NCBI GenBank assembly: GCA_020635915.1
Contig: JACJYU010000002.1
Location: 248,001-312,000, forward strand
Source: Flammeovirgaceae bacterium
GTDB taxonomy: Bacteria > Bacteroidota > Bacteroidia > Cytophagales > Cyclobacteriaceae
Direction: 5' to 3'
DNA length: 64,000 bases
The notes beneath the pieces were generated by a model that did no database searches, was not told the DNA's origin, and worked only from the letters and a program-made list of their open reading frames with translations. The translations under genes and the position numbers were made by a program. Positions 17,921 through 27,547 of the stretch are shown one piece after another. Each line of letters begins with the position of its first letter. Position 1 is the first letter of the stretch.

Positions 17921-18415
17921 ATGGATTGGCCCCTCATATTGATTTGTGCCGGCATAACCATCGCCACGTTCCTCTTTTGGGAGGTGGTGGCCTGGTTTTC
18001 CCACAAATACATCATGCACGGTTTTTTATGGGTATGGCACAAGTCCCATCATTCCGTGCACGGGCACGCCTTCGAAAAAAACGACTGGTTTGCCGTTGTC
18101 TTCAGCCTTCCTTCCATTGCCTTGTTCTACTATGGCAGCATGGCGGCCTACAACCCCTATTTGTTGGCCATAGGACTGGGGATATTCTGTTATGGGCTTT
18201 TCTATGTTATATTTCACGACATCATCGTCCATCAAAGGATCAAATGGAGACCCAAAAAAAGCAGTAGCTATTTGAAACGCATGATCAACGCCCATTATGT
18301 GCACCACAGCAGGCATGGCAAAGAGGGTGGGGAGGCATTCGGCTTTTTATATGCCCCAAAAAAATACGATCCAAAAGATTTTAAACTTCGCAAAGAGCGA
18401 AAAGAAACACAATAG
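17921..18415 (+). CDS. crtZ: Beta-carotene hydroxylase (CrtZ, fatty-acid-hydroxylase superfamily)
   Basis: This 164-residue integral membrane protein has the His clusters of di-iron hydroxylases in the order expected for CrtZ: HKYIMH near residue 28, HKSHH near 41, HDIIVHQR near 103, and HYVHHSRH near 125, separated by hydrophobic helices. It adds hydroxyls to the beta-ionone rings, giving cryptoxanthin and zeaxanthin. The stop lies 2 bases before the cyclase start, so the two are translationally linked. Confidence 0.93.
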   Translation: MDWPLILICAGITIATFLFWEVVAWFSHKYIMHGFLWVWHKSHHSVHGHAFEKNDWFAVVFSLPSIALFYYGSMAAYNPYLLAIGLGIFCYGLFYVIFHDIIVHQRIKWRPKKSSSYLKRMINAHYVHHSRHGKEGGEAFGFLYAPKKYDPKDFKLRKERKETQ

Positions 18416-18417
18416 AC

Positions 18418-19116
18418 TTGGCCCCAAAATACCTCTACCTGGCCATTGACCTGGCCGCCATTTCGCTACCGCTACTTTTTAGCTTTCATCCCAAGGCCAA
18501 TTTTTCCAAAAAATGGAAATACTTATGGCCTGCCATTTTGGTCCCCGGCATATTCTTTTTGGCGTGGGACGAGTGGTTTGTCCGCATGGGGGTTTGGGGG
18601 TTTAACCCCGTATACCTCACTGGTATCCATGTTCTTAGTTTGCCCATTGAAGAGGTGTTGTTTTTCATCTGCATCCCCTATGCTTGCGTATTCACTTACG
18701 AAGCAGTTGGGCACTTTTCCAAAAAACAATCTCTTGAGAAGGCAACGCACAAAGCCACGCACATCCTGCTGTTGCTGTTCCTTGCCATTGGCCTGTCAAG
18801 CTTTCACCTTTCATATACATTCGCCACAGGCATACTGTCGTTTTTATTTTTGGCCTATCTGCACTTTTACCTGAAGCCCTCCTACCTCGGTAGGTTTTAT
18901 TTAACTTACCTGTTTATCCTCGTCCCCTTTTTTGCCATCAATGGAGTCCTCACAGGAACCGGCATAGAAGGCCAGGTGGTTTGGTATGACAATAGTGAAA
19001 ACCTCGGTATCCGGATCGGCACCATACCTGTTGAAGACATATTCTATGGCATGCTCCTCATCCTGATGAACGTGACCGTGTTTGAATGGCTGCAGGCCAG
19101 GGCCGCAAAACATTAG
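18418..19116 (+). CDS. crtY: Lycopene cyclase, fused CarR/CrtYc-CrtYd type membrane protein
   Basis: The 232-residue protein is made of two homologous membrane domains of about 110 residues, as in fused heterodimer-type lycopene cyclases. The first half carries FLAWDEWFVRMGVWGFNP and PIEEVLFFICIPYACVFTYE. The second repeats the pattern with ENLGIRIGTIPVEDIFYGMLL and VTVFEWLQAR. The paired acidic PxEE/PxED motifs are the family signature. It closes the ends of lycopene to beta-carotene. The start is a TTG at 18418, two bases after the crtZ stop, with no ATG nearby, and the tight coupling makes this credible. It ends 6 bases before the stop of the convergent gene. Confidence 0.88.
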   Translation: MAPKYLYLAIDLAAISLPLLFSFHPKANFSKKWKYLWPAILVPGIFFLAWDEWFVRMGVWGFNPVYLTGIHVLSLPIEEVLFFICIPYACVFTYEAVGHFSKKQSLEKATHKATHILLLLFLAIGLSSFHLSYTFATGILSFLFLAYLHFYLKPSYLGRFYLTYLFILVPFFAINGVLTGTGIEGQVVWYDNSENLGIRIGTIPVEDIFYGMLLILMNVTVFEWLQARAAKH

Positions 19117-19122
19117 CCCCCA

Positions 19123-22100
19123 TCACAGGCCACTCCTCTTCCATTCAGTTCCATTTTTTAAACTTGCAAAATCGCTTTTTACTTTTTCCAGCCTTCCCTT
19201 CAACAATGAAAAGACTTCCATTTGCTGGTCGGTGGGGGGAAAGTCCGCACTGGCCGTTTGCCCCTCTTTGGCGATCGCCAGCAGCCGTTCCAAAATGCCT
19301 GCGGGGTTCCTGAAAATATCCTGCCGCGCACCGGTGAGGTGCACGTCAAAAAGTTTTCCTTCCAAGCCATAAACCTTGTCCTCCAAAGGCAGGGCTGTTT
19401 TTGCGGCCTTGGGGTTTTTAGCCTTGTGCAAGAGTTCTGCCCGGGCACGCTCCATTTCGTCAATCAGACCAAGGCATGTGTTCACCGCCTTATAAATCTC
19501 CATGCCAAATGCATATTGCCTGTCAATATCCGCCAGGGAGCTTTTGGTGTTGGGGTCTTTCATCACCTGCACTTTTTGCCTCCATTCTTTTCCATTTGTT
19601 TTTAACACCACCGTGTATTCACCTGGGGGAACGAGGGTGGGCGCCATGCCCGGCCCTATATCCAGGTCATAGATAAACATGTCGCGTGTGCCGTCCTTGT
19701 CCAGTTTTACCCAATCCTTTCCTCTCGGCTTGGTGCGCAATTTTGGAAAGTGGTATTCCTGATGGCGGAGGCCCCACCAACTCCGGTTGATCCCTTGCTT
19801 CCCTTTCACCACCATGTGGTCAATGGTATCCCCTTTCATGTTCAACACCTGGATATGGACGCTGTCTTTTGCCTCCTCTTTTAGGTAGTAATTGATGGAA
19901 ACGCCATAGGGTGGGTTTTTGCCATCGCTAAAAGCCCATTTGGATTTTATCCCTTCAATCTTCTGGAAACGGTATGCCGTGCCAGGCGCGAACAGATAAA
20001 CTTCGGAATTTTGAACGGCCGTACTAAACTCCCTGATGGGCGTGATGTCGTCCAGGATAAAAATACCCCGGCCGTAGGTGCCTATGACCAGGTCGTTGAA
20101 TTGGGGCTGAATGGCGATCCCAAACACCGGGGCTGCCGGAAGGCCATGCTTGTACCTGATCCAATTGTCGCCATCATCGGGGGAGAAGTACAGACCATTG
20201 TCGGTGCCCAGCCATAGCAACCCTTTCTTTTCAGGGTCTTCTTTTACCTGGTGCACAAAATTCGAATTGGACGGGGGCAGTTCAACTTTTAACCGCTTCC
20301 ACGTTTTGCCCAGGTCCATGGTTTTGTACACATACGTTCCAAAATCCCCAACCTGGTGCGCATCCACGGACACATAGCACACCAGTGGGTCAAAATTGGA
20401 GGGGTCAATGTTCCGGATGGTCCCCCATTTGGGCAGGCCAGGCATAAAATCCGAAGCCTTGAACCACGTTTTCCCACCATCGCGGGTCACGTGCACCAAG
20501 CCATCGTTGCTGCCTGTCCATAAAATACCCTCCTGTATGGGCGATTCGGCCATCGAAAACAAAGTACTTCCGTCAAACGTCATCAGGTTGTCGCCAGCCA
20601 TGCCCCCGGAACTTTGCTGGTGGGATTTGTCATTGGTGGTAAGGTCGAGGCTTATCACTTTCCAGCTTTGCCCACCGTTGGTGGTTTCATGCACATATTG
20701 GCTTCCGGCCCAAACTTTTCCCCTGCTGTGACGGGAGAGTACCACCGGGAAATTCCAGTGCCAGCGGTACTTTAAGTCCGCGGGCGCAAACCCATACCCC
20801 GCTTCCGGCCAGGCCCGCACGTCCCGCATTTGGTTAGTGGTGAGGTCAAAAACATCCAGCCCCCCGTCATAACATTGTGACCAAACAATATTGTTGTCAA
20901 ATGGATCAACCTTGGCGTCACCACTTTCGCAGCCTCCCACCCCCTGCCAGGCCCCCAGTGGAATGCCCCCACCCCCTAGGTACCGGCTGGGGCCACGGTA
21001 GGACCAGGCGTCCTGGCGGTTGCCATACACATAGTAAGGAACACGATTGTCAACGGAAACATTATACATCTGTGCGATGGGCAGGTTAATGTTTTCCCAA
21101 CTTTTGCCATAATTGAACGACACGTTTAGGCATCCATCGTGGGCCACCATTATTCGGTTGGCATTGGTAGGATCGAACCACATATCGTGATTGTCGCCAC
21201 CGGCATCCCAAGGCCCCATCTCGTCCGACCAGGACTTGCCACCATCTTTGGACATCTTCATCGAAACATTAATCGTGTAAACCCGGTTTTCATCCTGTGT
21301 GGAAACCCGTACCCGAGTGTAGTACGCAGCACGCTGTGCCATGGAGTGGTCTTGTTGCATGAGTTTCCATGAGTCGCCCCCATTTTCGGACCGGTAAAGC
21401 CTTGGCGCTTTGTCCTCCACCAGGGCGTACAATATTTTAGGGTTGCTGTACGCCACATCCACGGAGGTTTTTCCCACGGGATGGCCGGGCCCGCTTTCCA
21501 GGCCATTCCTCAATGGCTCCCAGGTTTTGCCTGCATCCTTGGACCTATATATGCCACTGCCAGGGCCACCGCTGTTGAGGTTCCATGTTTTGATCTCGGC
21601 CTGCCACATGGCGGCATATACAATGTCAGGGTTTTGTGGGTCAATCGCCATATCGGAAACGCCTGTGTGCTCATTGACAAACAAAACCCTGTCCCATGTC
21701 TTTCCACCATCGGTGGTTTTGTACACGCCCTTTTCCTGCTGCGGGCCATGGGTATGCCCCAGCACCCCTACATAGACAGTGTTGGTATCCGTTGGGTGCA
21801 CGATTACCCTGCTGATCCGAAAACTTTTGGCCAACCCCATATGCTTCCAGGTCTTCCCGGCATCTGAGGATTTGTACACACCATTGCCAACCGCATGGGC
21901 GGGGCGGATGATAAAAGTTTCGCCTGTTCCTGCCCACACCTGCTTAGGGTTGCCAGGTGCGATGGCCAAAGCGCCAATGGAAGAATCATCCATGGCGTCA
22001 AACACGGGTTTCCAACTCACCCCGCGGTCTTCCGTCTTCCAAATGCCACCCGAGGCGGCACCCAGATAAGATACGTCAGGGTTCCCGGGCTCCCCTACCA

Positions 22101-22233
22101 CCGCAATTGCCCGGTTGCCGTCCGGCCCGATAAACCTGAATTTCAGCTGGGAAAAAATTTTGGGGTCAAAGGATTGCGCAAAACAAACCGATTGGGCAAC
22201 AAGCAAAAAGGCTAAAAGGCGAAAGACTTTCAT
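19123..22233 (-). CDS. Secreted BNR/Asp-box beta-propeller protein (VPS10/sortilin-like, often labelled glycosyl hydrolase)
   Basis: The 1036-residue protein has a signal peptide (LLAFLLVAQSVCFAQ). Residues 25 to about 700 hold many Asp-box repeats of the form SxDxGxTW (for example KTEDRGVSWKP, KSSDAGKTWKH, KTTDGGKTWDR, RSENGGDSWKL, SPDDGDNW), making one or two propellers. A smaller beta module and helices follow (KPRGKDWVKLD, ERARAELLHKAKNPKAAKT), with no T9SS tail visible at the end. Databases often call such proteins glycosyl hydrolases, but I see no catalytic residues that justify an activity. The gene is convergent with the lycopene cyclase and is probably a separate unit. Confidence 0.85.
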   Translation of the reverse strand: MKVFRLLAFLLVAQSVCFAQSFDPKIFSQLKFRFIGPDGNRAIAVVGEPGNPDVSYLGAASGGIWKTEDRGVSWKPVFDAMDDSSIGALAIAPGNPKQVWAGTGETFIIRPAHAVGNGVYKSSDAGKTWKHMGLAKSFRISRVIVHPTDTNTVYVGVLGHTHGPQQEKGVYKTTDGGKTWDRVLFVNEHTGVSDMAIDPQNPDIVYAAMWQAEIKTWNLNSGGPGSGIYRSKDAGKTWEPLRNGLESGPGHPVGKTSVDVAYSNPKILYALVEDKAPRLYRSENGGDSWKLMQQDHSMAQRAAYYTRVRVSTQDENRVYTINVSMKMSKDGGKSWSDEMGPWDAGGDNHDMWFDPTNANRIMVAHDGCLNVSFNYGKSWENINLPIAQMYNVSVDNRVPYYVYGNRQDAWSYRGPSRYLGGGGIPLGAWQGVGGCESGDAKVDPFDNNIVWSQCYDGGLDVFDLTTNQMRDVRAWPEAGYGFAPADLKYRWHWNFPVVLSRHSRGKVWAGSQYVHETTNGGQSWKVISLDLTTNDKSHQQSSGGMAGDNLMTFDGSTLFSMAESPIQEGILWTGSNDGLVHVTRDGGKTWFKASDFMPGLPKWGTIRNIDPSNFDPLVCYVSVDAHQVGDFGTYVYKTMDLGKTWKRLKVELPPSNSNFVHQVKEDPEKKGLLWLGTDNGLYFSPDDGDNWIRYKHGLPAAPVFGIAIQPQFNDLVIGTYGRGIFILDDITPIREFSTAVQNSEVYLFAPGTAYRFQKIEGIKSKWAFSDGKNPPYGVSINYYLKEEAKDSVHIQVLNMKGDTIDHMVVKGKQGINRSWWGLRHQEYHFPKLRTKPRGKDWVKLDKDGTRDMFIYDLDIGPGMAPTLVPPGEYTVVLKTNGKEWRQKVQVMKDPNTKSSLADIDRQYAFGMEIYKAVNTCLGLIDEMERARAELLHKAKNPKAAKTALPLEDKVYGLEGKLFDVHLTGARQDIFRNPAGILERLLAIAKEGQTASADFPPTDQQMEVFSLLKGRLEKVKSDFASLKNGTEWKRSGL

Positions 22234-22393
22234 GGCGAGGTGTATTGGATGAATATACCAATCTACAAATTATATGGGCAGGGCTTAAAAAAGCCGTGGA
22301 AAAGATTCCTTGCCAGATGGAATTCTTTCCCATTCCAATAAAATTTTAGCCTGCGTACCGTTGATTTGATCTACAGGAGCCCGTAAACAAAAG

Positions 22394-22418
22394 GCCGGCC
22401 CAAATTGGGCCGGCTTTT
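22394..22418. terminator. Rho-independent terminator downstream of the ABC permease operon
   Basis: GCCGGCCC (22394-22401), a 5-base AT loop, and GGGCCGGC (22407-22414) are followed by TTTT on the plus strand and preceded by an A run that becomes T on the minus strand. It lies 20 bases beyond the stop of the minus-strand permease gene, so it probably ends that operon. Confidence 0.82.
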
Positions 22419-22438
22419 ATGCGGTTCCTTATTTACAA

Positions 22439-24847
22439 CTACTCGTACCTCAATGAGTTCACGGGATTGGCCAGGGAGGCTTTTATGGATTGAACGCTTA
22501 CCGTTAGCCAGGCGATAACGAAAGCAGCCACCCCACTCAGCAAAACGATTATAGGGTCCACATCAACGCGGTAGGCAAAACCCTGCAGCCAAACATGGGA
22601 AACATACCAGGCAACCACTGCCGCAGGGACAAACGCGATCATTACCAGTGTGGTAAACTCTTTGGACAACAAAATGGTCAAACCCAATGAACTGGCGCCC
22701 ATCGCCTTCCTTATGCCGATCTCCTTGGTGCGCTGTTCTGAAGTAAACGCACTGAGGGCAAACAACCCCAGGCATGCCACAAAAATGGCCAGTCCGGCAA
22801 ATACGCCAAACACCTCGCCCATACGCTGCTCGGCCCTGAACAACTTGTCAAAACTTTGGTCCAAAAACTCGTAGTTCAACGGCTCATTGTTGGCATATTG
22901 CTTCCACAGCCCTTGGATTTTTTGAACCACCTCCGCAGGACTGCCCGTATAACGGACCATCAGGTTCCTGGAGCTATTGGTCAGCATAATGGCCAGGGGG
23001 CGGACTTGTGTTTTAAAGGATTCAAAGTTGAAATCCTTCATTACCCCGATGACCTTGTACTTCCTCATTCCTTCACCCCCATCGTTGTACAAGACCTCTG
23101 CGTTTTGCATATCCGGAAAATCAAACTCCCTGATGGCGGCTTCATTTAAAATTATGGCCGTGGAATCGCTGGGAAAGTCTTTGGAAAAATACCGGCCGCT
23201 GGCCATCCCAAACTTCAACACGTCTTTATGGTCATAATCAGCATAATACAGCCCCATGATGTGGTCCTGGTCCGACCCAGCCTCTTTGAATACGGTGGTA
23301 TTGTTGACGCCCGGAAACTCGTTGTTGGTATAGCTTGTCTTTTCAATCCCTGATTGGCCCAGCAAGGCATTGCGAAATGCCTCCTTGTTCGTGCCCAGCC
23401 GGTTGGTGCCCTGGACCACCACCACATTCTCCTTGTCTATGCCCATGTTTTTTTCTTGCATAAAGGTGATTTGCTGATAGACCACTGCGGTAAAAATGAT
23501 AAGGAAAATAGACAGTGCAAATTGAAAAACCACCAATACGCTTCTTACCCCCTTGCTTTTCATGCCCGCCCTAACTTTGCCCTTTAAAACTTCAACCGCA
23601 TTGAAGGAGGTGAGGTAAAAGGCCGGGTAGCTGCCTGCGAGCAGGCCCACGAACAATATCAGCCCCAACATCCCGGCCATGAACAAGGGGTTGGCATAAG
23701 AACTGATATCAAGGTCTTTTCCCGACAACAGGTTAAAATAGGGAAGCAGTAAATAACTAATGCCTATTGAAAGGGTTACCGCTACTAGACTGTAGACTAC
23801 CGATTCTGACAAAAACTGTTTTATCAGTTGCCCACGCAGCGACCCGAGGGTTTTCCGAAGCCCCACTTCCTTGGCACGGCCGGCAGACTTTGCCGTGGAC
23901 ATGTTCATGAAATTGATGCAGGCTATCAAAAGGATGAAAATCCCGATGCCACCAAAAAAATACACATAGGTAATGTTGCCGGCAGCCTCCAGGCCGTCCT
24001 GCGCTTCAGAGCGCAGGTGGATGTCGGTGATTTTTGTGGAGAAGTACCCATATTCCCCACCGCCTTCCTTCATCTGCGCCAGGGTCGCGCCCATAAAACG
24101 TTCCAGCTCGGGCCCAATGTATTTTTCCACCAGCCCTTCGTACTTTGCGTTCACCTGCTCAATGGAGGCATTCGGCCTCAAGGTAAAATAAGTGTACATA
24201 AAATTGTTGAGCCACACCTCCCTGTTCAGGTTTTCCGACCCATGTGCGGGCAATAGGGCATGGTACACAAAGTGGGAATTGGAAGGTGCCCTTTCCACTA
24301 TCCCGGTAACTTTATAGGTTTTGTTGTCGTTGCCAATCGTCAGCAGCTCCCCCAGGGCGGGTTTATCGCCAAAATATTTATGGGCCATTTCGGGGGTGAG
24401 TATAACGGACTGGGGGTCAACGAGCGCTGTCCTGGCATCGCCTTCCAGTAGTTTAAAGCTGAAGAAATCAAAGAAGTTGGAGTCAACAAAAAACACCTTC
24501 TCTTCGGCAAACGACAAATCGCCATACTTAAAAGCCGGCCTGCCAAAGTAGGGCGCAATCCTGGTGGCGGACTCCACTTCGGGGATGTCACTTACCAAGG
24601 CTTTTGCCATAGGTGGGCAAGTGTTGGCGGTCTTTATGTCCTGGTCCCCTATTTTGCCATGGAGGCCAACCTGGTAAATGCGGTCAGCGTTCCGGTGAAA
24701 CCGGTCAAAGCCCAGCTCGTCCACCACATATAAAGAGATCAGCAAGCAGGCCGTCAGGCCTATGGTCATGCCCAAAATGTTGATGGCGGAAAAGAATTTG
24801 TGCTTCAAAATATTCCTTATGGCTACCTTAAAATAATTTTTGATCAT
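22439..24847 (-). CDS. ABC transporter permease, MacB/FtsX type (second permease)
   Basis: The 802-residue protein opens with MIKNYFKVAIRNILKHKFFSAINILGMTIGL, the classic start of Bacteroidota double-FtsX permeases. The layout is one N-terminal helix, a periplasmic MacB-PCD domain (about 45-280), three helices with the FtsX block SAGRAKEVGLRKTLGSLRGQL near 320, then a second periplasmic domain and a last FtsX block EQRTKEIGIRKAMGASS near 720. Such proteins act as mechanotransmission subunits with an ATPase and an HlyD-type adaptor. Its ATPase is at 27548-28237. It is separated from the first permease by 90 bases and is the last gene of the unit. Confidence 0.9.
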   Translation of the reverse strand: MIKNYFKVAIRNILKHKFFSAINILGMTIGLTACLLISLYVVDELGFDRFHRNADRIYQVGLHGKIGDQDIKTANTCPPMAKALVSDIPEVESATRIAPYFGRPAFKYGDLSFAEEKVFFVDSNFFDFFSFKLLEGDARTALVDPQSVILTPEMAHKYFGDKPALGELLTIGNDNKTYKVTGIVERAPSNSHFVYHALLPAHGSENLNREVWLNNFMYTYFTLRPNASIEQVNAKYEGLVEKYIGPELERFMGATLAQMKEGGGEYGYFSTKITDIHLRSEAQDGLEAAGNITYVYFFGGIGIFILLIACINFMNMSTAKSAGRAKEVGLRKTLGSLRGQLIKQFLSESVVYSLVAVTLSIGISYLLLPYFNLLSGKDLDISSYANPLFMAGMLGLILFVGLLAGSYPAFYLTSFNAVEVLKGKVRAGMKSKGVRSVLVVFQFALSIFLIIFTAVVYQQITFMQEKNMGIDKENVVVVQGTNRLGTNKEAFRNALLGQSGIEKTSYTNNEFPGVNNTTVFKEAGSDQDHIMGLYYADYDHKDVLKFGMASGRYFSKDFPSDSTAIILNEAAIREFDFPDMQNAEVLYNDGGEGMRKYKVIGVMKDFNFESFKTQVRPLAIMLTNSSRNLMVRYTGSPAEVVQKIQGLWKQYANNEPLNYEFLDQSFDKLFRAEQRMGEVFGVFAGLAIFVACLGLFALSAFTSEQRTKEIGIRKAMGASSLGLTILLSKEFTTLVMIAFVPAAVVAWYVSHVWLQGFAYRVDVDPIIVLLSGVAAFVIAWLTVSVQSIKASLANPVNSLRYE

Positions 24848-24937
24848 ACCGGTTTTAACTTTACTGTATTAGAAAATCAAAATACCAACCCTTAGACGCC
24901 TACGGCCCCTCTGATGTTGCAGTGGGGCAAAAATATT

Positions 24938-27325
24938 TTATTCGTCCCTCAACGTTTTGGCGGGGTTCATTTTTGCCGCATTGTAGGTCTTAAAAGCTAT
25001 CGACATAAAAGAGATAAAGAGCAAGAGCATAATGGATAAGGCTATGGCGTAAGCGGTAGTGGCCAGGTAATAGTCCCAGATGCTCCCCATGAGCATGCCG
25101 GCCAAAAACGAACCGGCAAAACCGCCCAACCCACAGGCGATGAGCAAAATGATGGCAAACTCCCTATTCACGACCTTGGAAATGTTGGCAATGGATGCCC
25201 CGAGCACCTTCCGTACGCCAATCTCCTTCATCCGTTTGATAATATTGAGGGAAAGCATGGTAAACAAACCAGTGGCCGACAGGAACAAGGCCACCACACC
25301 AAGGAACCCAAATATTTTCAAAATATTGTTATTCACTTCGTTGGCCTCAACGATTTCCTCGTCCATATACCTTCCCCTGTACATCTTATTGGGAAACAAC
25401 CGGTCCCAGGCCCGCTCCATGTATTTATTGATGTCTATGATTTTATCGGCCGGCCCGCTTACCACAATATAGTTTACCTTCGCATCGCCACCATAACGGA
25501 GCATGGTGGGCTCCAACTGGTCCCACAGCCCATGGCTGTACACATCTTTGATAACGCCTGTTACATAAAGTTTTACCGTGTCCATCCAGATCACTTCTTT
25601 GCCAATAGGGTCTTTCCACCCAAACTTTCGGGCCAGGCCCTCCGTCACGATAATGGATTCTTTTTTGTCGGTTTCAGAGTCCTTTATAAAGTCCCTGCCT
25701 TCCAACAAGGTAAGGCCCACCGTTTTCAGGTAGTTGTCCCCCACGTTCAATATATCCGCTTCAACCTGTACGTCCCCGCTCTTGATGGGGTCATTATAAT
25801 AATTTGAAAAGAAGTGGTGCTCCGTTCCACTGATTGATTTTATTTCCGGGTCCTTCCCCAGTTCGTTTTTGTACACCTCAAAATCCGATTTGTTTTCAAT
25901 GGGCGAATAAACCACCCCGCTTTTGTCAAAGCCCAGATCAAATTCGCGTTGGTACCGGGCATTCTCAATGAAGGCAAAACTACAGACAATACCGACCAAT
26001 GAAATTGTAAATTGAAGTGTCAATAAAATCCGGGTAAAGGGGTTGGTGCCCCCAAACTTCAACTTGCCTTTTAGGATGGCTATGGATTGGAACTTGCTAA
26101 TATAAAATGCCGGATAGGCACCCGCTGCCAGGGCGGTAAACAGCAAGGTGCCTGCCATGAACCACGTAAAATCGGGCGTCCCAAAATAATTTGTTTCCAG
26201 CTTCATGTCCTTCCACATTTCATTGAAGGCAGGTATCATAAAGAATTCGGCCAGCAACACCCCCACCAACAGCGAGACCAAACAAATAAAAAACGTCTCC
26301 CCCAAAAATTGGACAACCAAGTGCTTGCGCTCGCTGCCCATTACCTTCCGGATACCAATCTCCTTGAGCCTTCCCGAAGAAATGGCTATGGACGTATTGG
26401 TAAGGTTGAAGCAGGCAATCAACAATATCAATATCCCCATCATGGCCGTGCCGATCACGGCCGCAATGGGGGAAGCCTCCCGTGTCCATGTGCCGGGCAC
26501 TTCATTGTAACTATCCCGCACGCCCATTCCCTTTAATGGGTCCAACACAAATCCTTTAATGATGAAATCTTCCCTTATGCGGTTGTTGTTTTCCGCCATT
26601 GGCTGGACTTGCCGCGTTATGGCCGCCACCCGGGAAGGGTCATTTACCCGTACAAAAAGTTCCGTCCGGTACCTCCAACTGTTCTCATTGTATTCGGCAG
26701 GCGCATAATCAAACTGGTTGTCAAACAGCGTATAGGCCGCATCAAACCCAAAACTGGAGTTTTCGGGAGGCCTTTTGTACACACCGCCCACCCGGTATTC
26801 CTTTACCCTGCCGCTGTCCAGCATTTGGGCGATGAGTTTGCCGGTAACGTGTATGTCATTAAAATACTTCTTTGCCTGGCCTTCGCTAATGATGATGGTT
26901 TGTTTATCTGCAATGGCCTGCCCGCTTCCGTCAACAAATTCGAACGTGAACATGTCAAAAAAAGAGGGGTCCACATATTGAATGGCTTCGGAAAATATAT
27001 CGTCCCCAATCCTAAAGTCCCCGTTGGCAGGGTAGTACCTGGTAAGGGCCTGCACGTCAGGCACGTTTTCCTTTATGGCATTGCCCAGGCCCATTGGCAC
27101 ATACCCATAGGTGGTGGCTTCGTTTTGAAACTCCCGGACCGAGTTGACCCGATAGATGGTGGAAAGGTTTTCCTGGACACTGTCAAACGAATCGTTGAAG
27201 TCGTAATTGTAGTACGAAACAATGCAGGTGGCCACCGCGATGGCCATTCCAAAAATATTGATGAAGAGGTGCAATTTGTTCTTCATCATGCTGCGGAGGG
27301 TGATGAGAAAATAGTTTTTTATCAT
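24938..27325 (-). CDS. ABC transporter permease, MacB/FtsX type (first permease)
   Basis: This 795-residue protein has the same architecture as its neighbour: MIKNYFLITLRSMMKNKLHLFINIFGMAIAV, a periplasmic domain, the FtsX block SGRLKEIGIRKVMGSERKHLV near 330, a second periplasmic domain, and IKRMKEIGVRKVLGASIANIS near 700. Sequence identity to the second permease is modest, so they are older paralogues rather than a recent duplication and could form a heterodimer. A hairpin in the 222-base gap upstream (27422-27457) separates it from the ATPase gene and may set the stoichiometry of the two transcripts. Confidence 0.9.
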   Translation of the reverse strand: MIKNYFLITLRSMMKNKLHLFINIFGMAIAVATCIVSYYNYDFNDSFDSVQENLSTIYRVNSVREFQNEATTYGYVPMGLGNAIKENVPDVQALTRYYPANGDFRIGDDIFSEAIQYVDPSFFDMFTFEFVDGSGQAIADKQTIIISEGQAKKYFNDIHVTGKLIAQMLDSGRVKEYRVGGVYKRPPENSSFGFDAAYTLFDNQFDYAPAEYNENSWRYRTELFVRVNDPSRVAAITRQVQPMAENNNRIREDFIIKGFVLDPLKGMGVRDSYNEVPGTWTREASPIAAVIGTAMMGILILLIACFNLTNTSIAISSGRLKEIGIRKVMGSERKHLVVQFLGETFFICLVSLLVGVLLAEFFMIPAFNEMWKDMKLETNYFGTPDFTWFMAGTLLFTALAAGAYPAFYISKFQSIAILKGKLKFGGTNPFTRILLTLQFTISLVGIVCSFAFIENARYQREFDLGFDKSGVVYSPIENKSDFEVYKNELGKDPEIKSISGTEHHFFSNYYNDPIKSGDVQVEADILNVGDNYLKTVGLTLLEGRDFIKDSETDKKESIIVTEGLARKFGWKDPIGKEVIWMDTVKLYVTGVIKDVYSHGLWDQLEPTMLRYGGDAKVNYIVVSGPADKIIDINKYMERAWDRLFPNKMYRGRYMDEEIVEANEVNNNILKIFGFLGVVALFLSATGLFTMLSLNIIKRMKEIGVRKVLGASIANISKVVNREFAIILLIACGLGGFAGSFLAGMLMGSIWDYYLATTAYAIALSIMLLLFISFMSIAFKTYNAAKMNPAKTLRDE

Positions 27326-27421
27326 GGTTGGGAGGGTTTCTAATTGTTCTGACTAACCGTTGCCATCAAAGGTTGCACCAAGAAGCCGCAAAGTACCTTG
27401 CAATACCCAGTAAAGGGGGTA

Positions 27422-27457
27422 AAATAAGGCCCTCAACGCTGGACGAGGGCCTTATTT
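27422..27457. terminator. Strong hairpin between ATPase and permease genes (terminator or attenuator)
   Basis: AAATAAGGCCCTC (27422-27434) pairs perfectly over 13 bases with GAGGGCCTTATTT (27445-27457) around a 10-base loop. The AT-rich stem base provides only short T stretches on either strand. It lies 91 bases downstream of the ATPase stop on the minus strand and 97 bases upstream of the permease ATG. A partial terminator inside the operon is the simplest reading. Confidence 0.68.
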
Positions 27458-27547
27458 AACTAAACCTAAACCTAAACTAAGAGAACGAATCAGGATGATC
27501 AAACCCTGAACTTTTAGCCTATCGTGTTTCCCACGACCGGCCCCACG

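Noticed and set aside
27463..27480. Short tandem AAACCT units
   Set aside because: Only about three imperfect units. Not a CRISPR or minisatellite, and probably chance in an AT-rich spacer.
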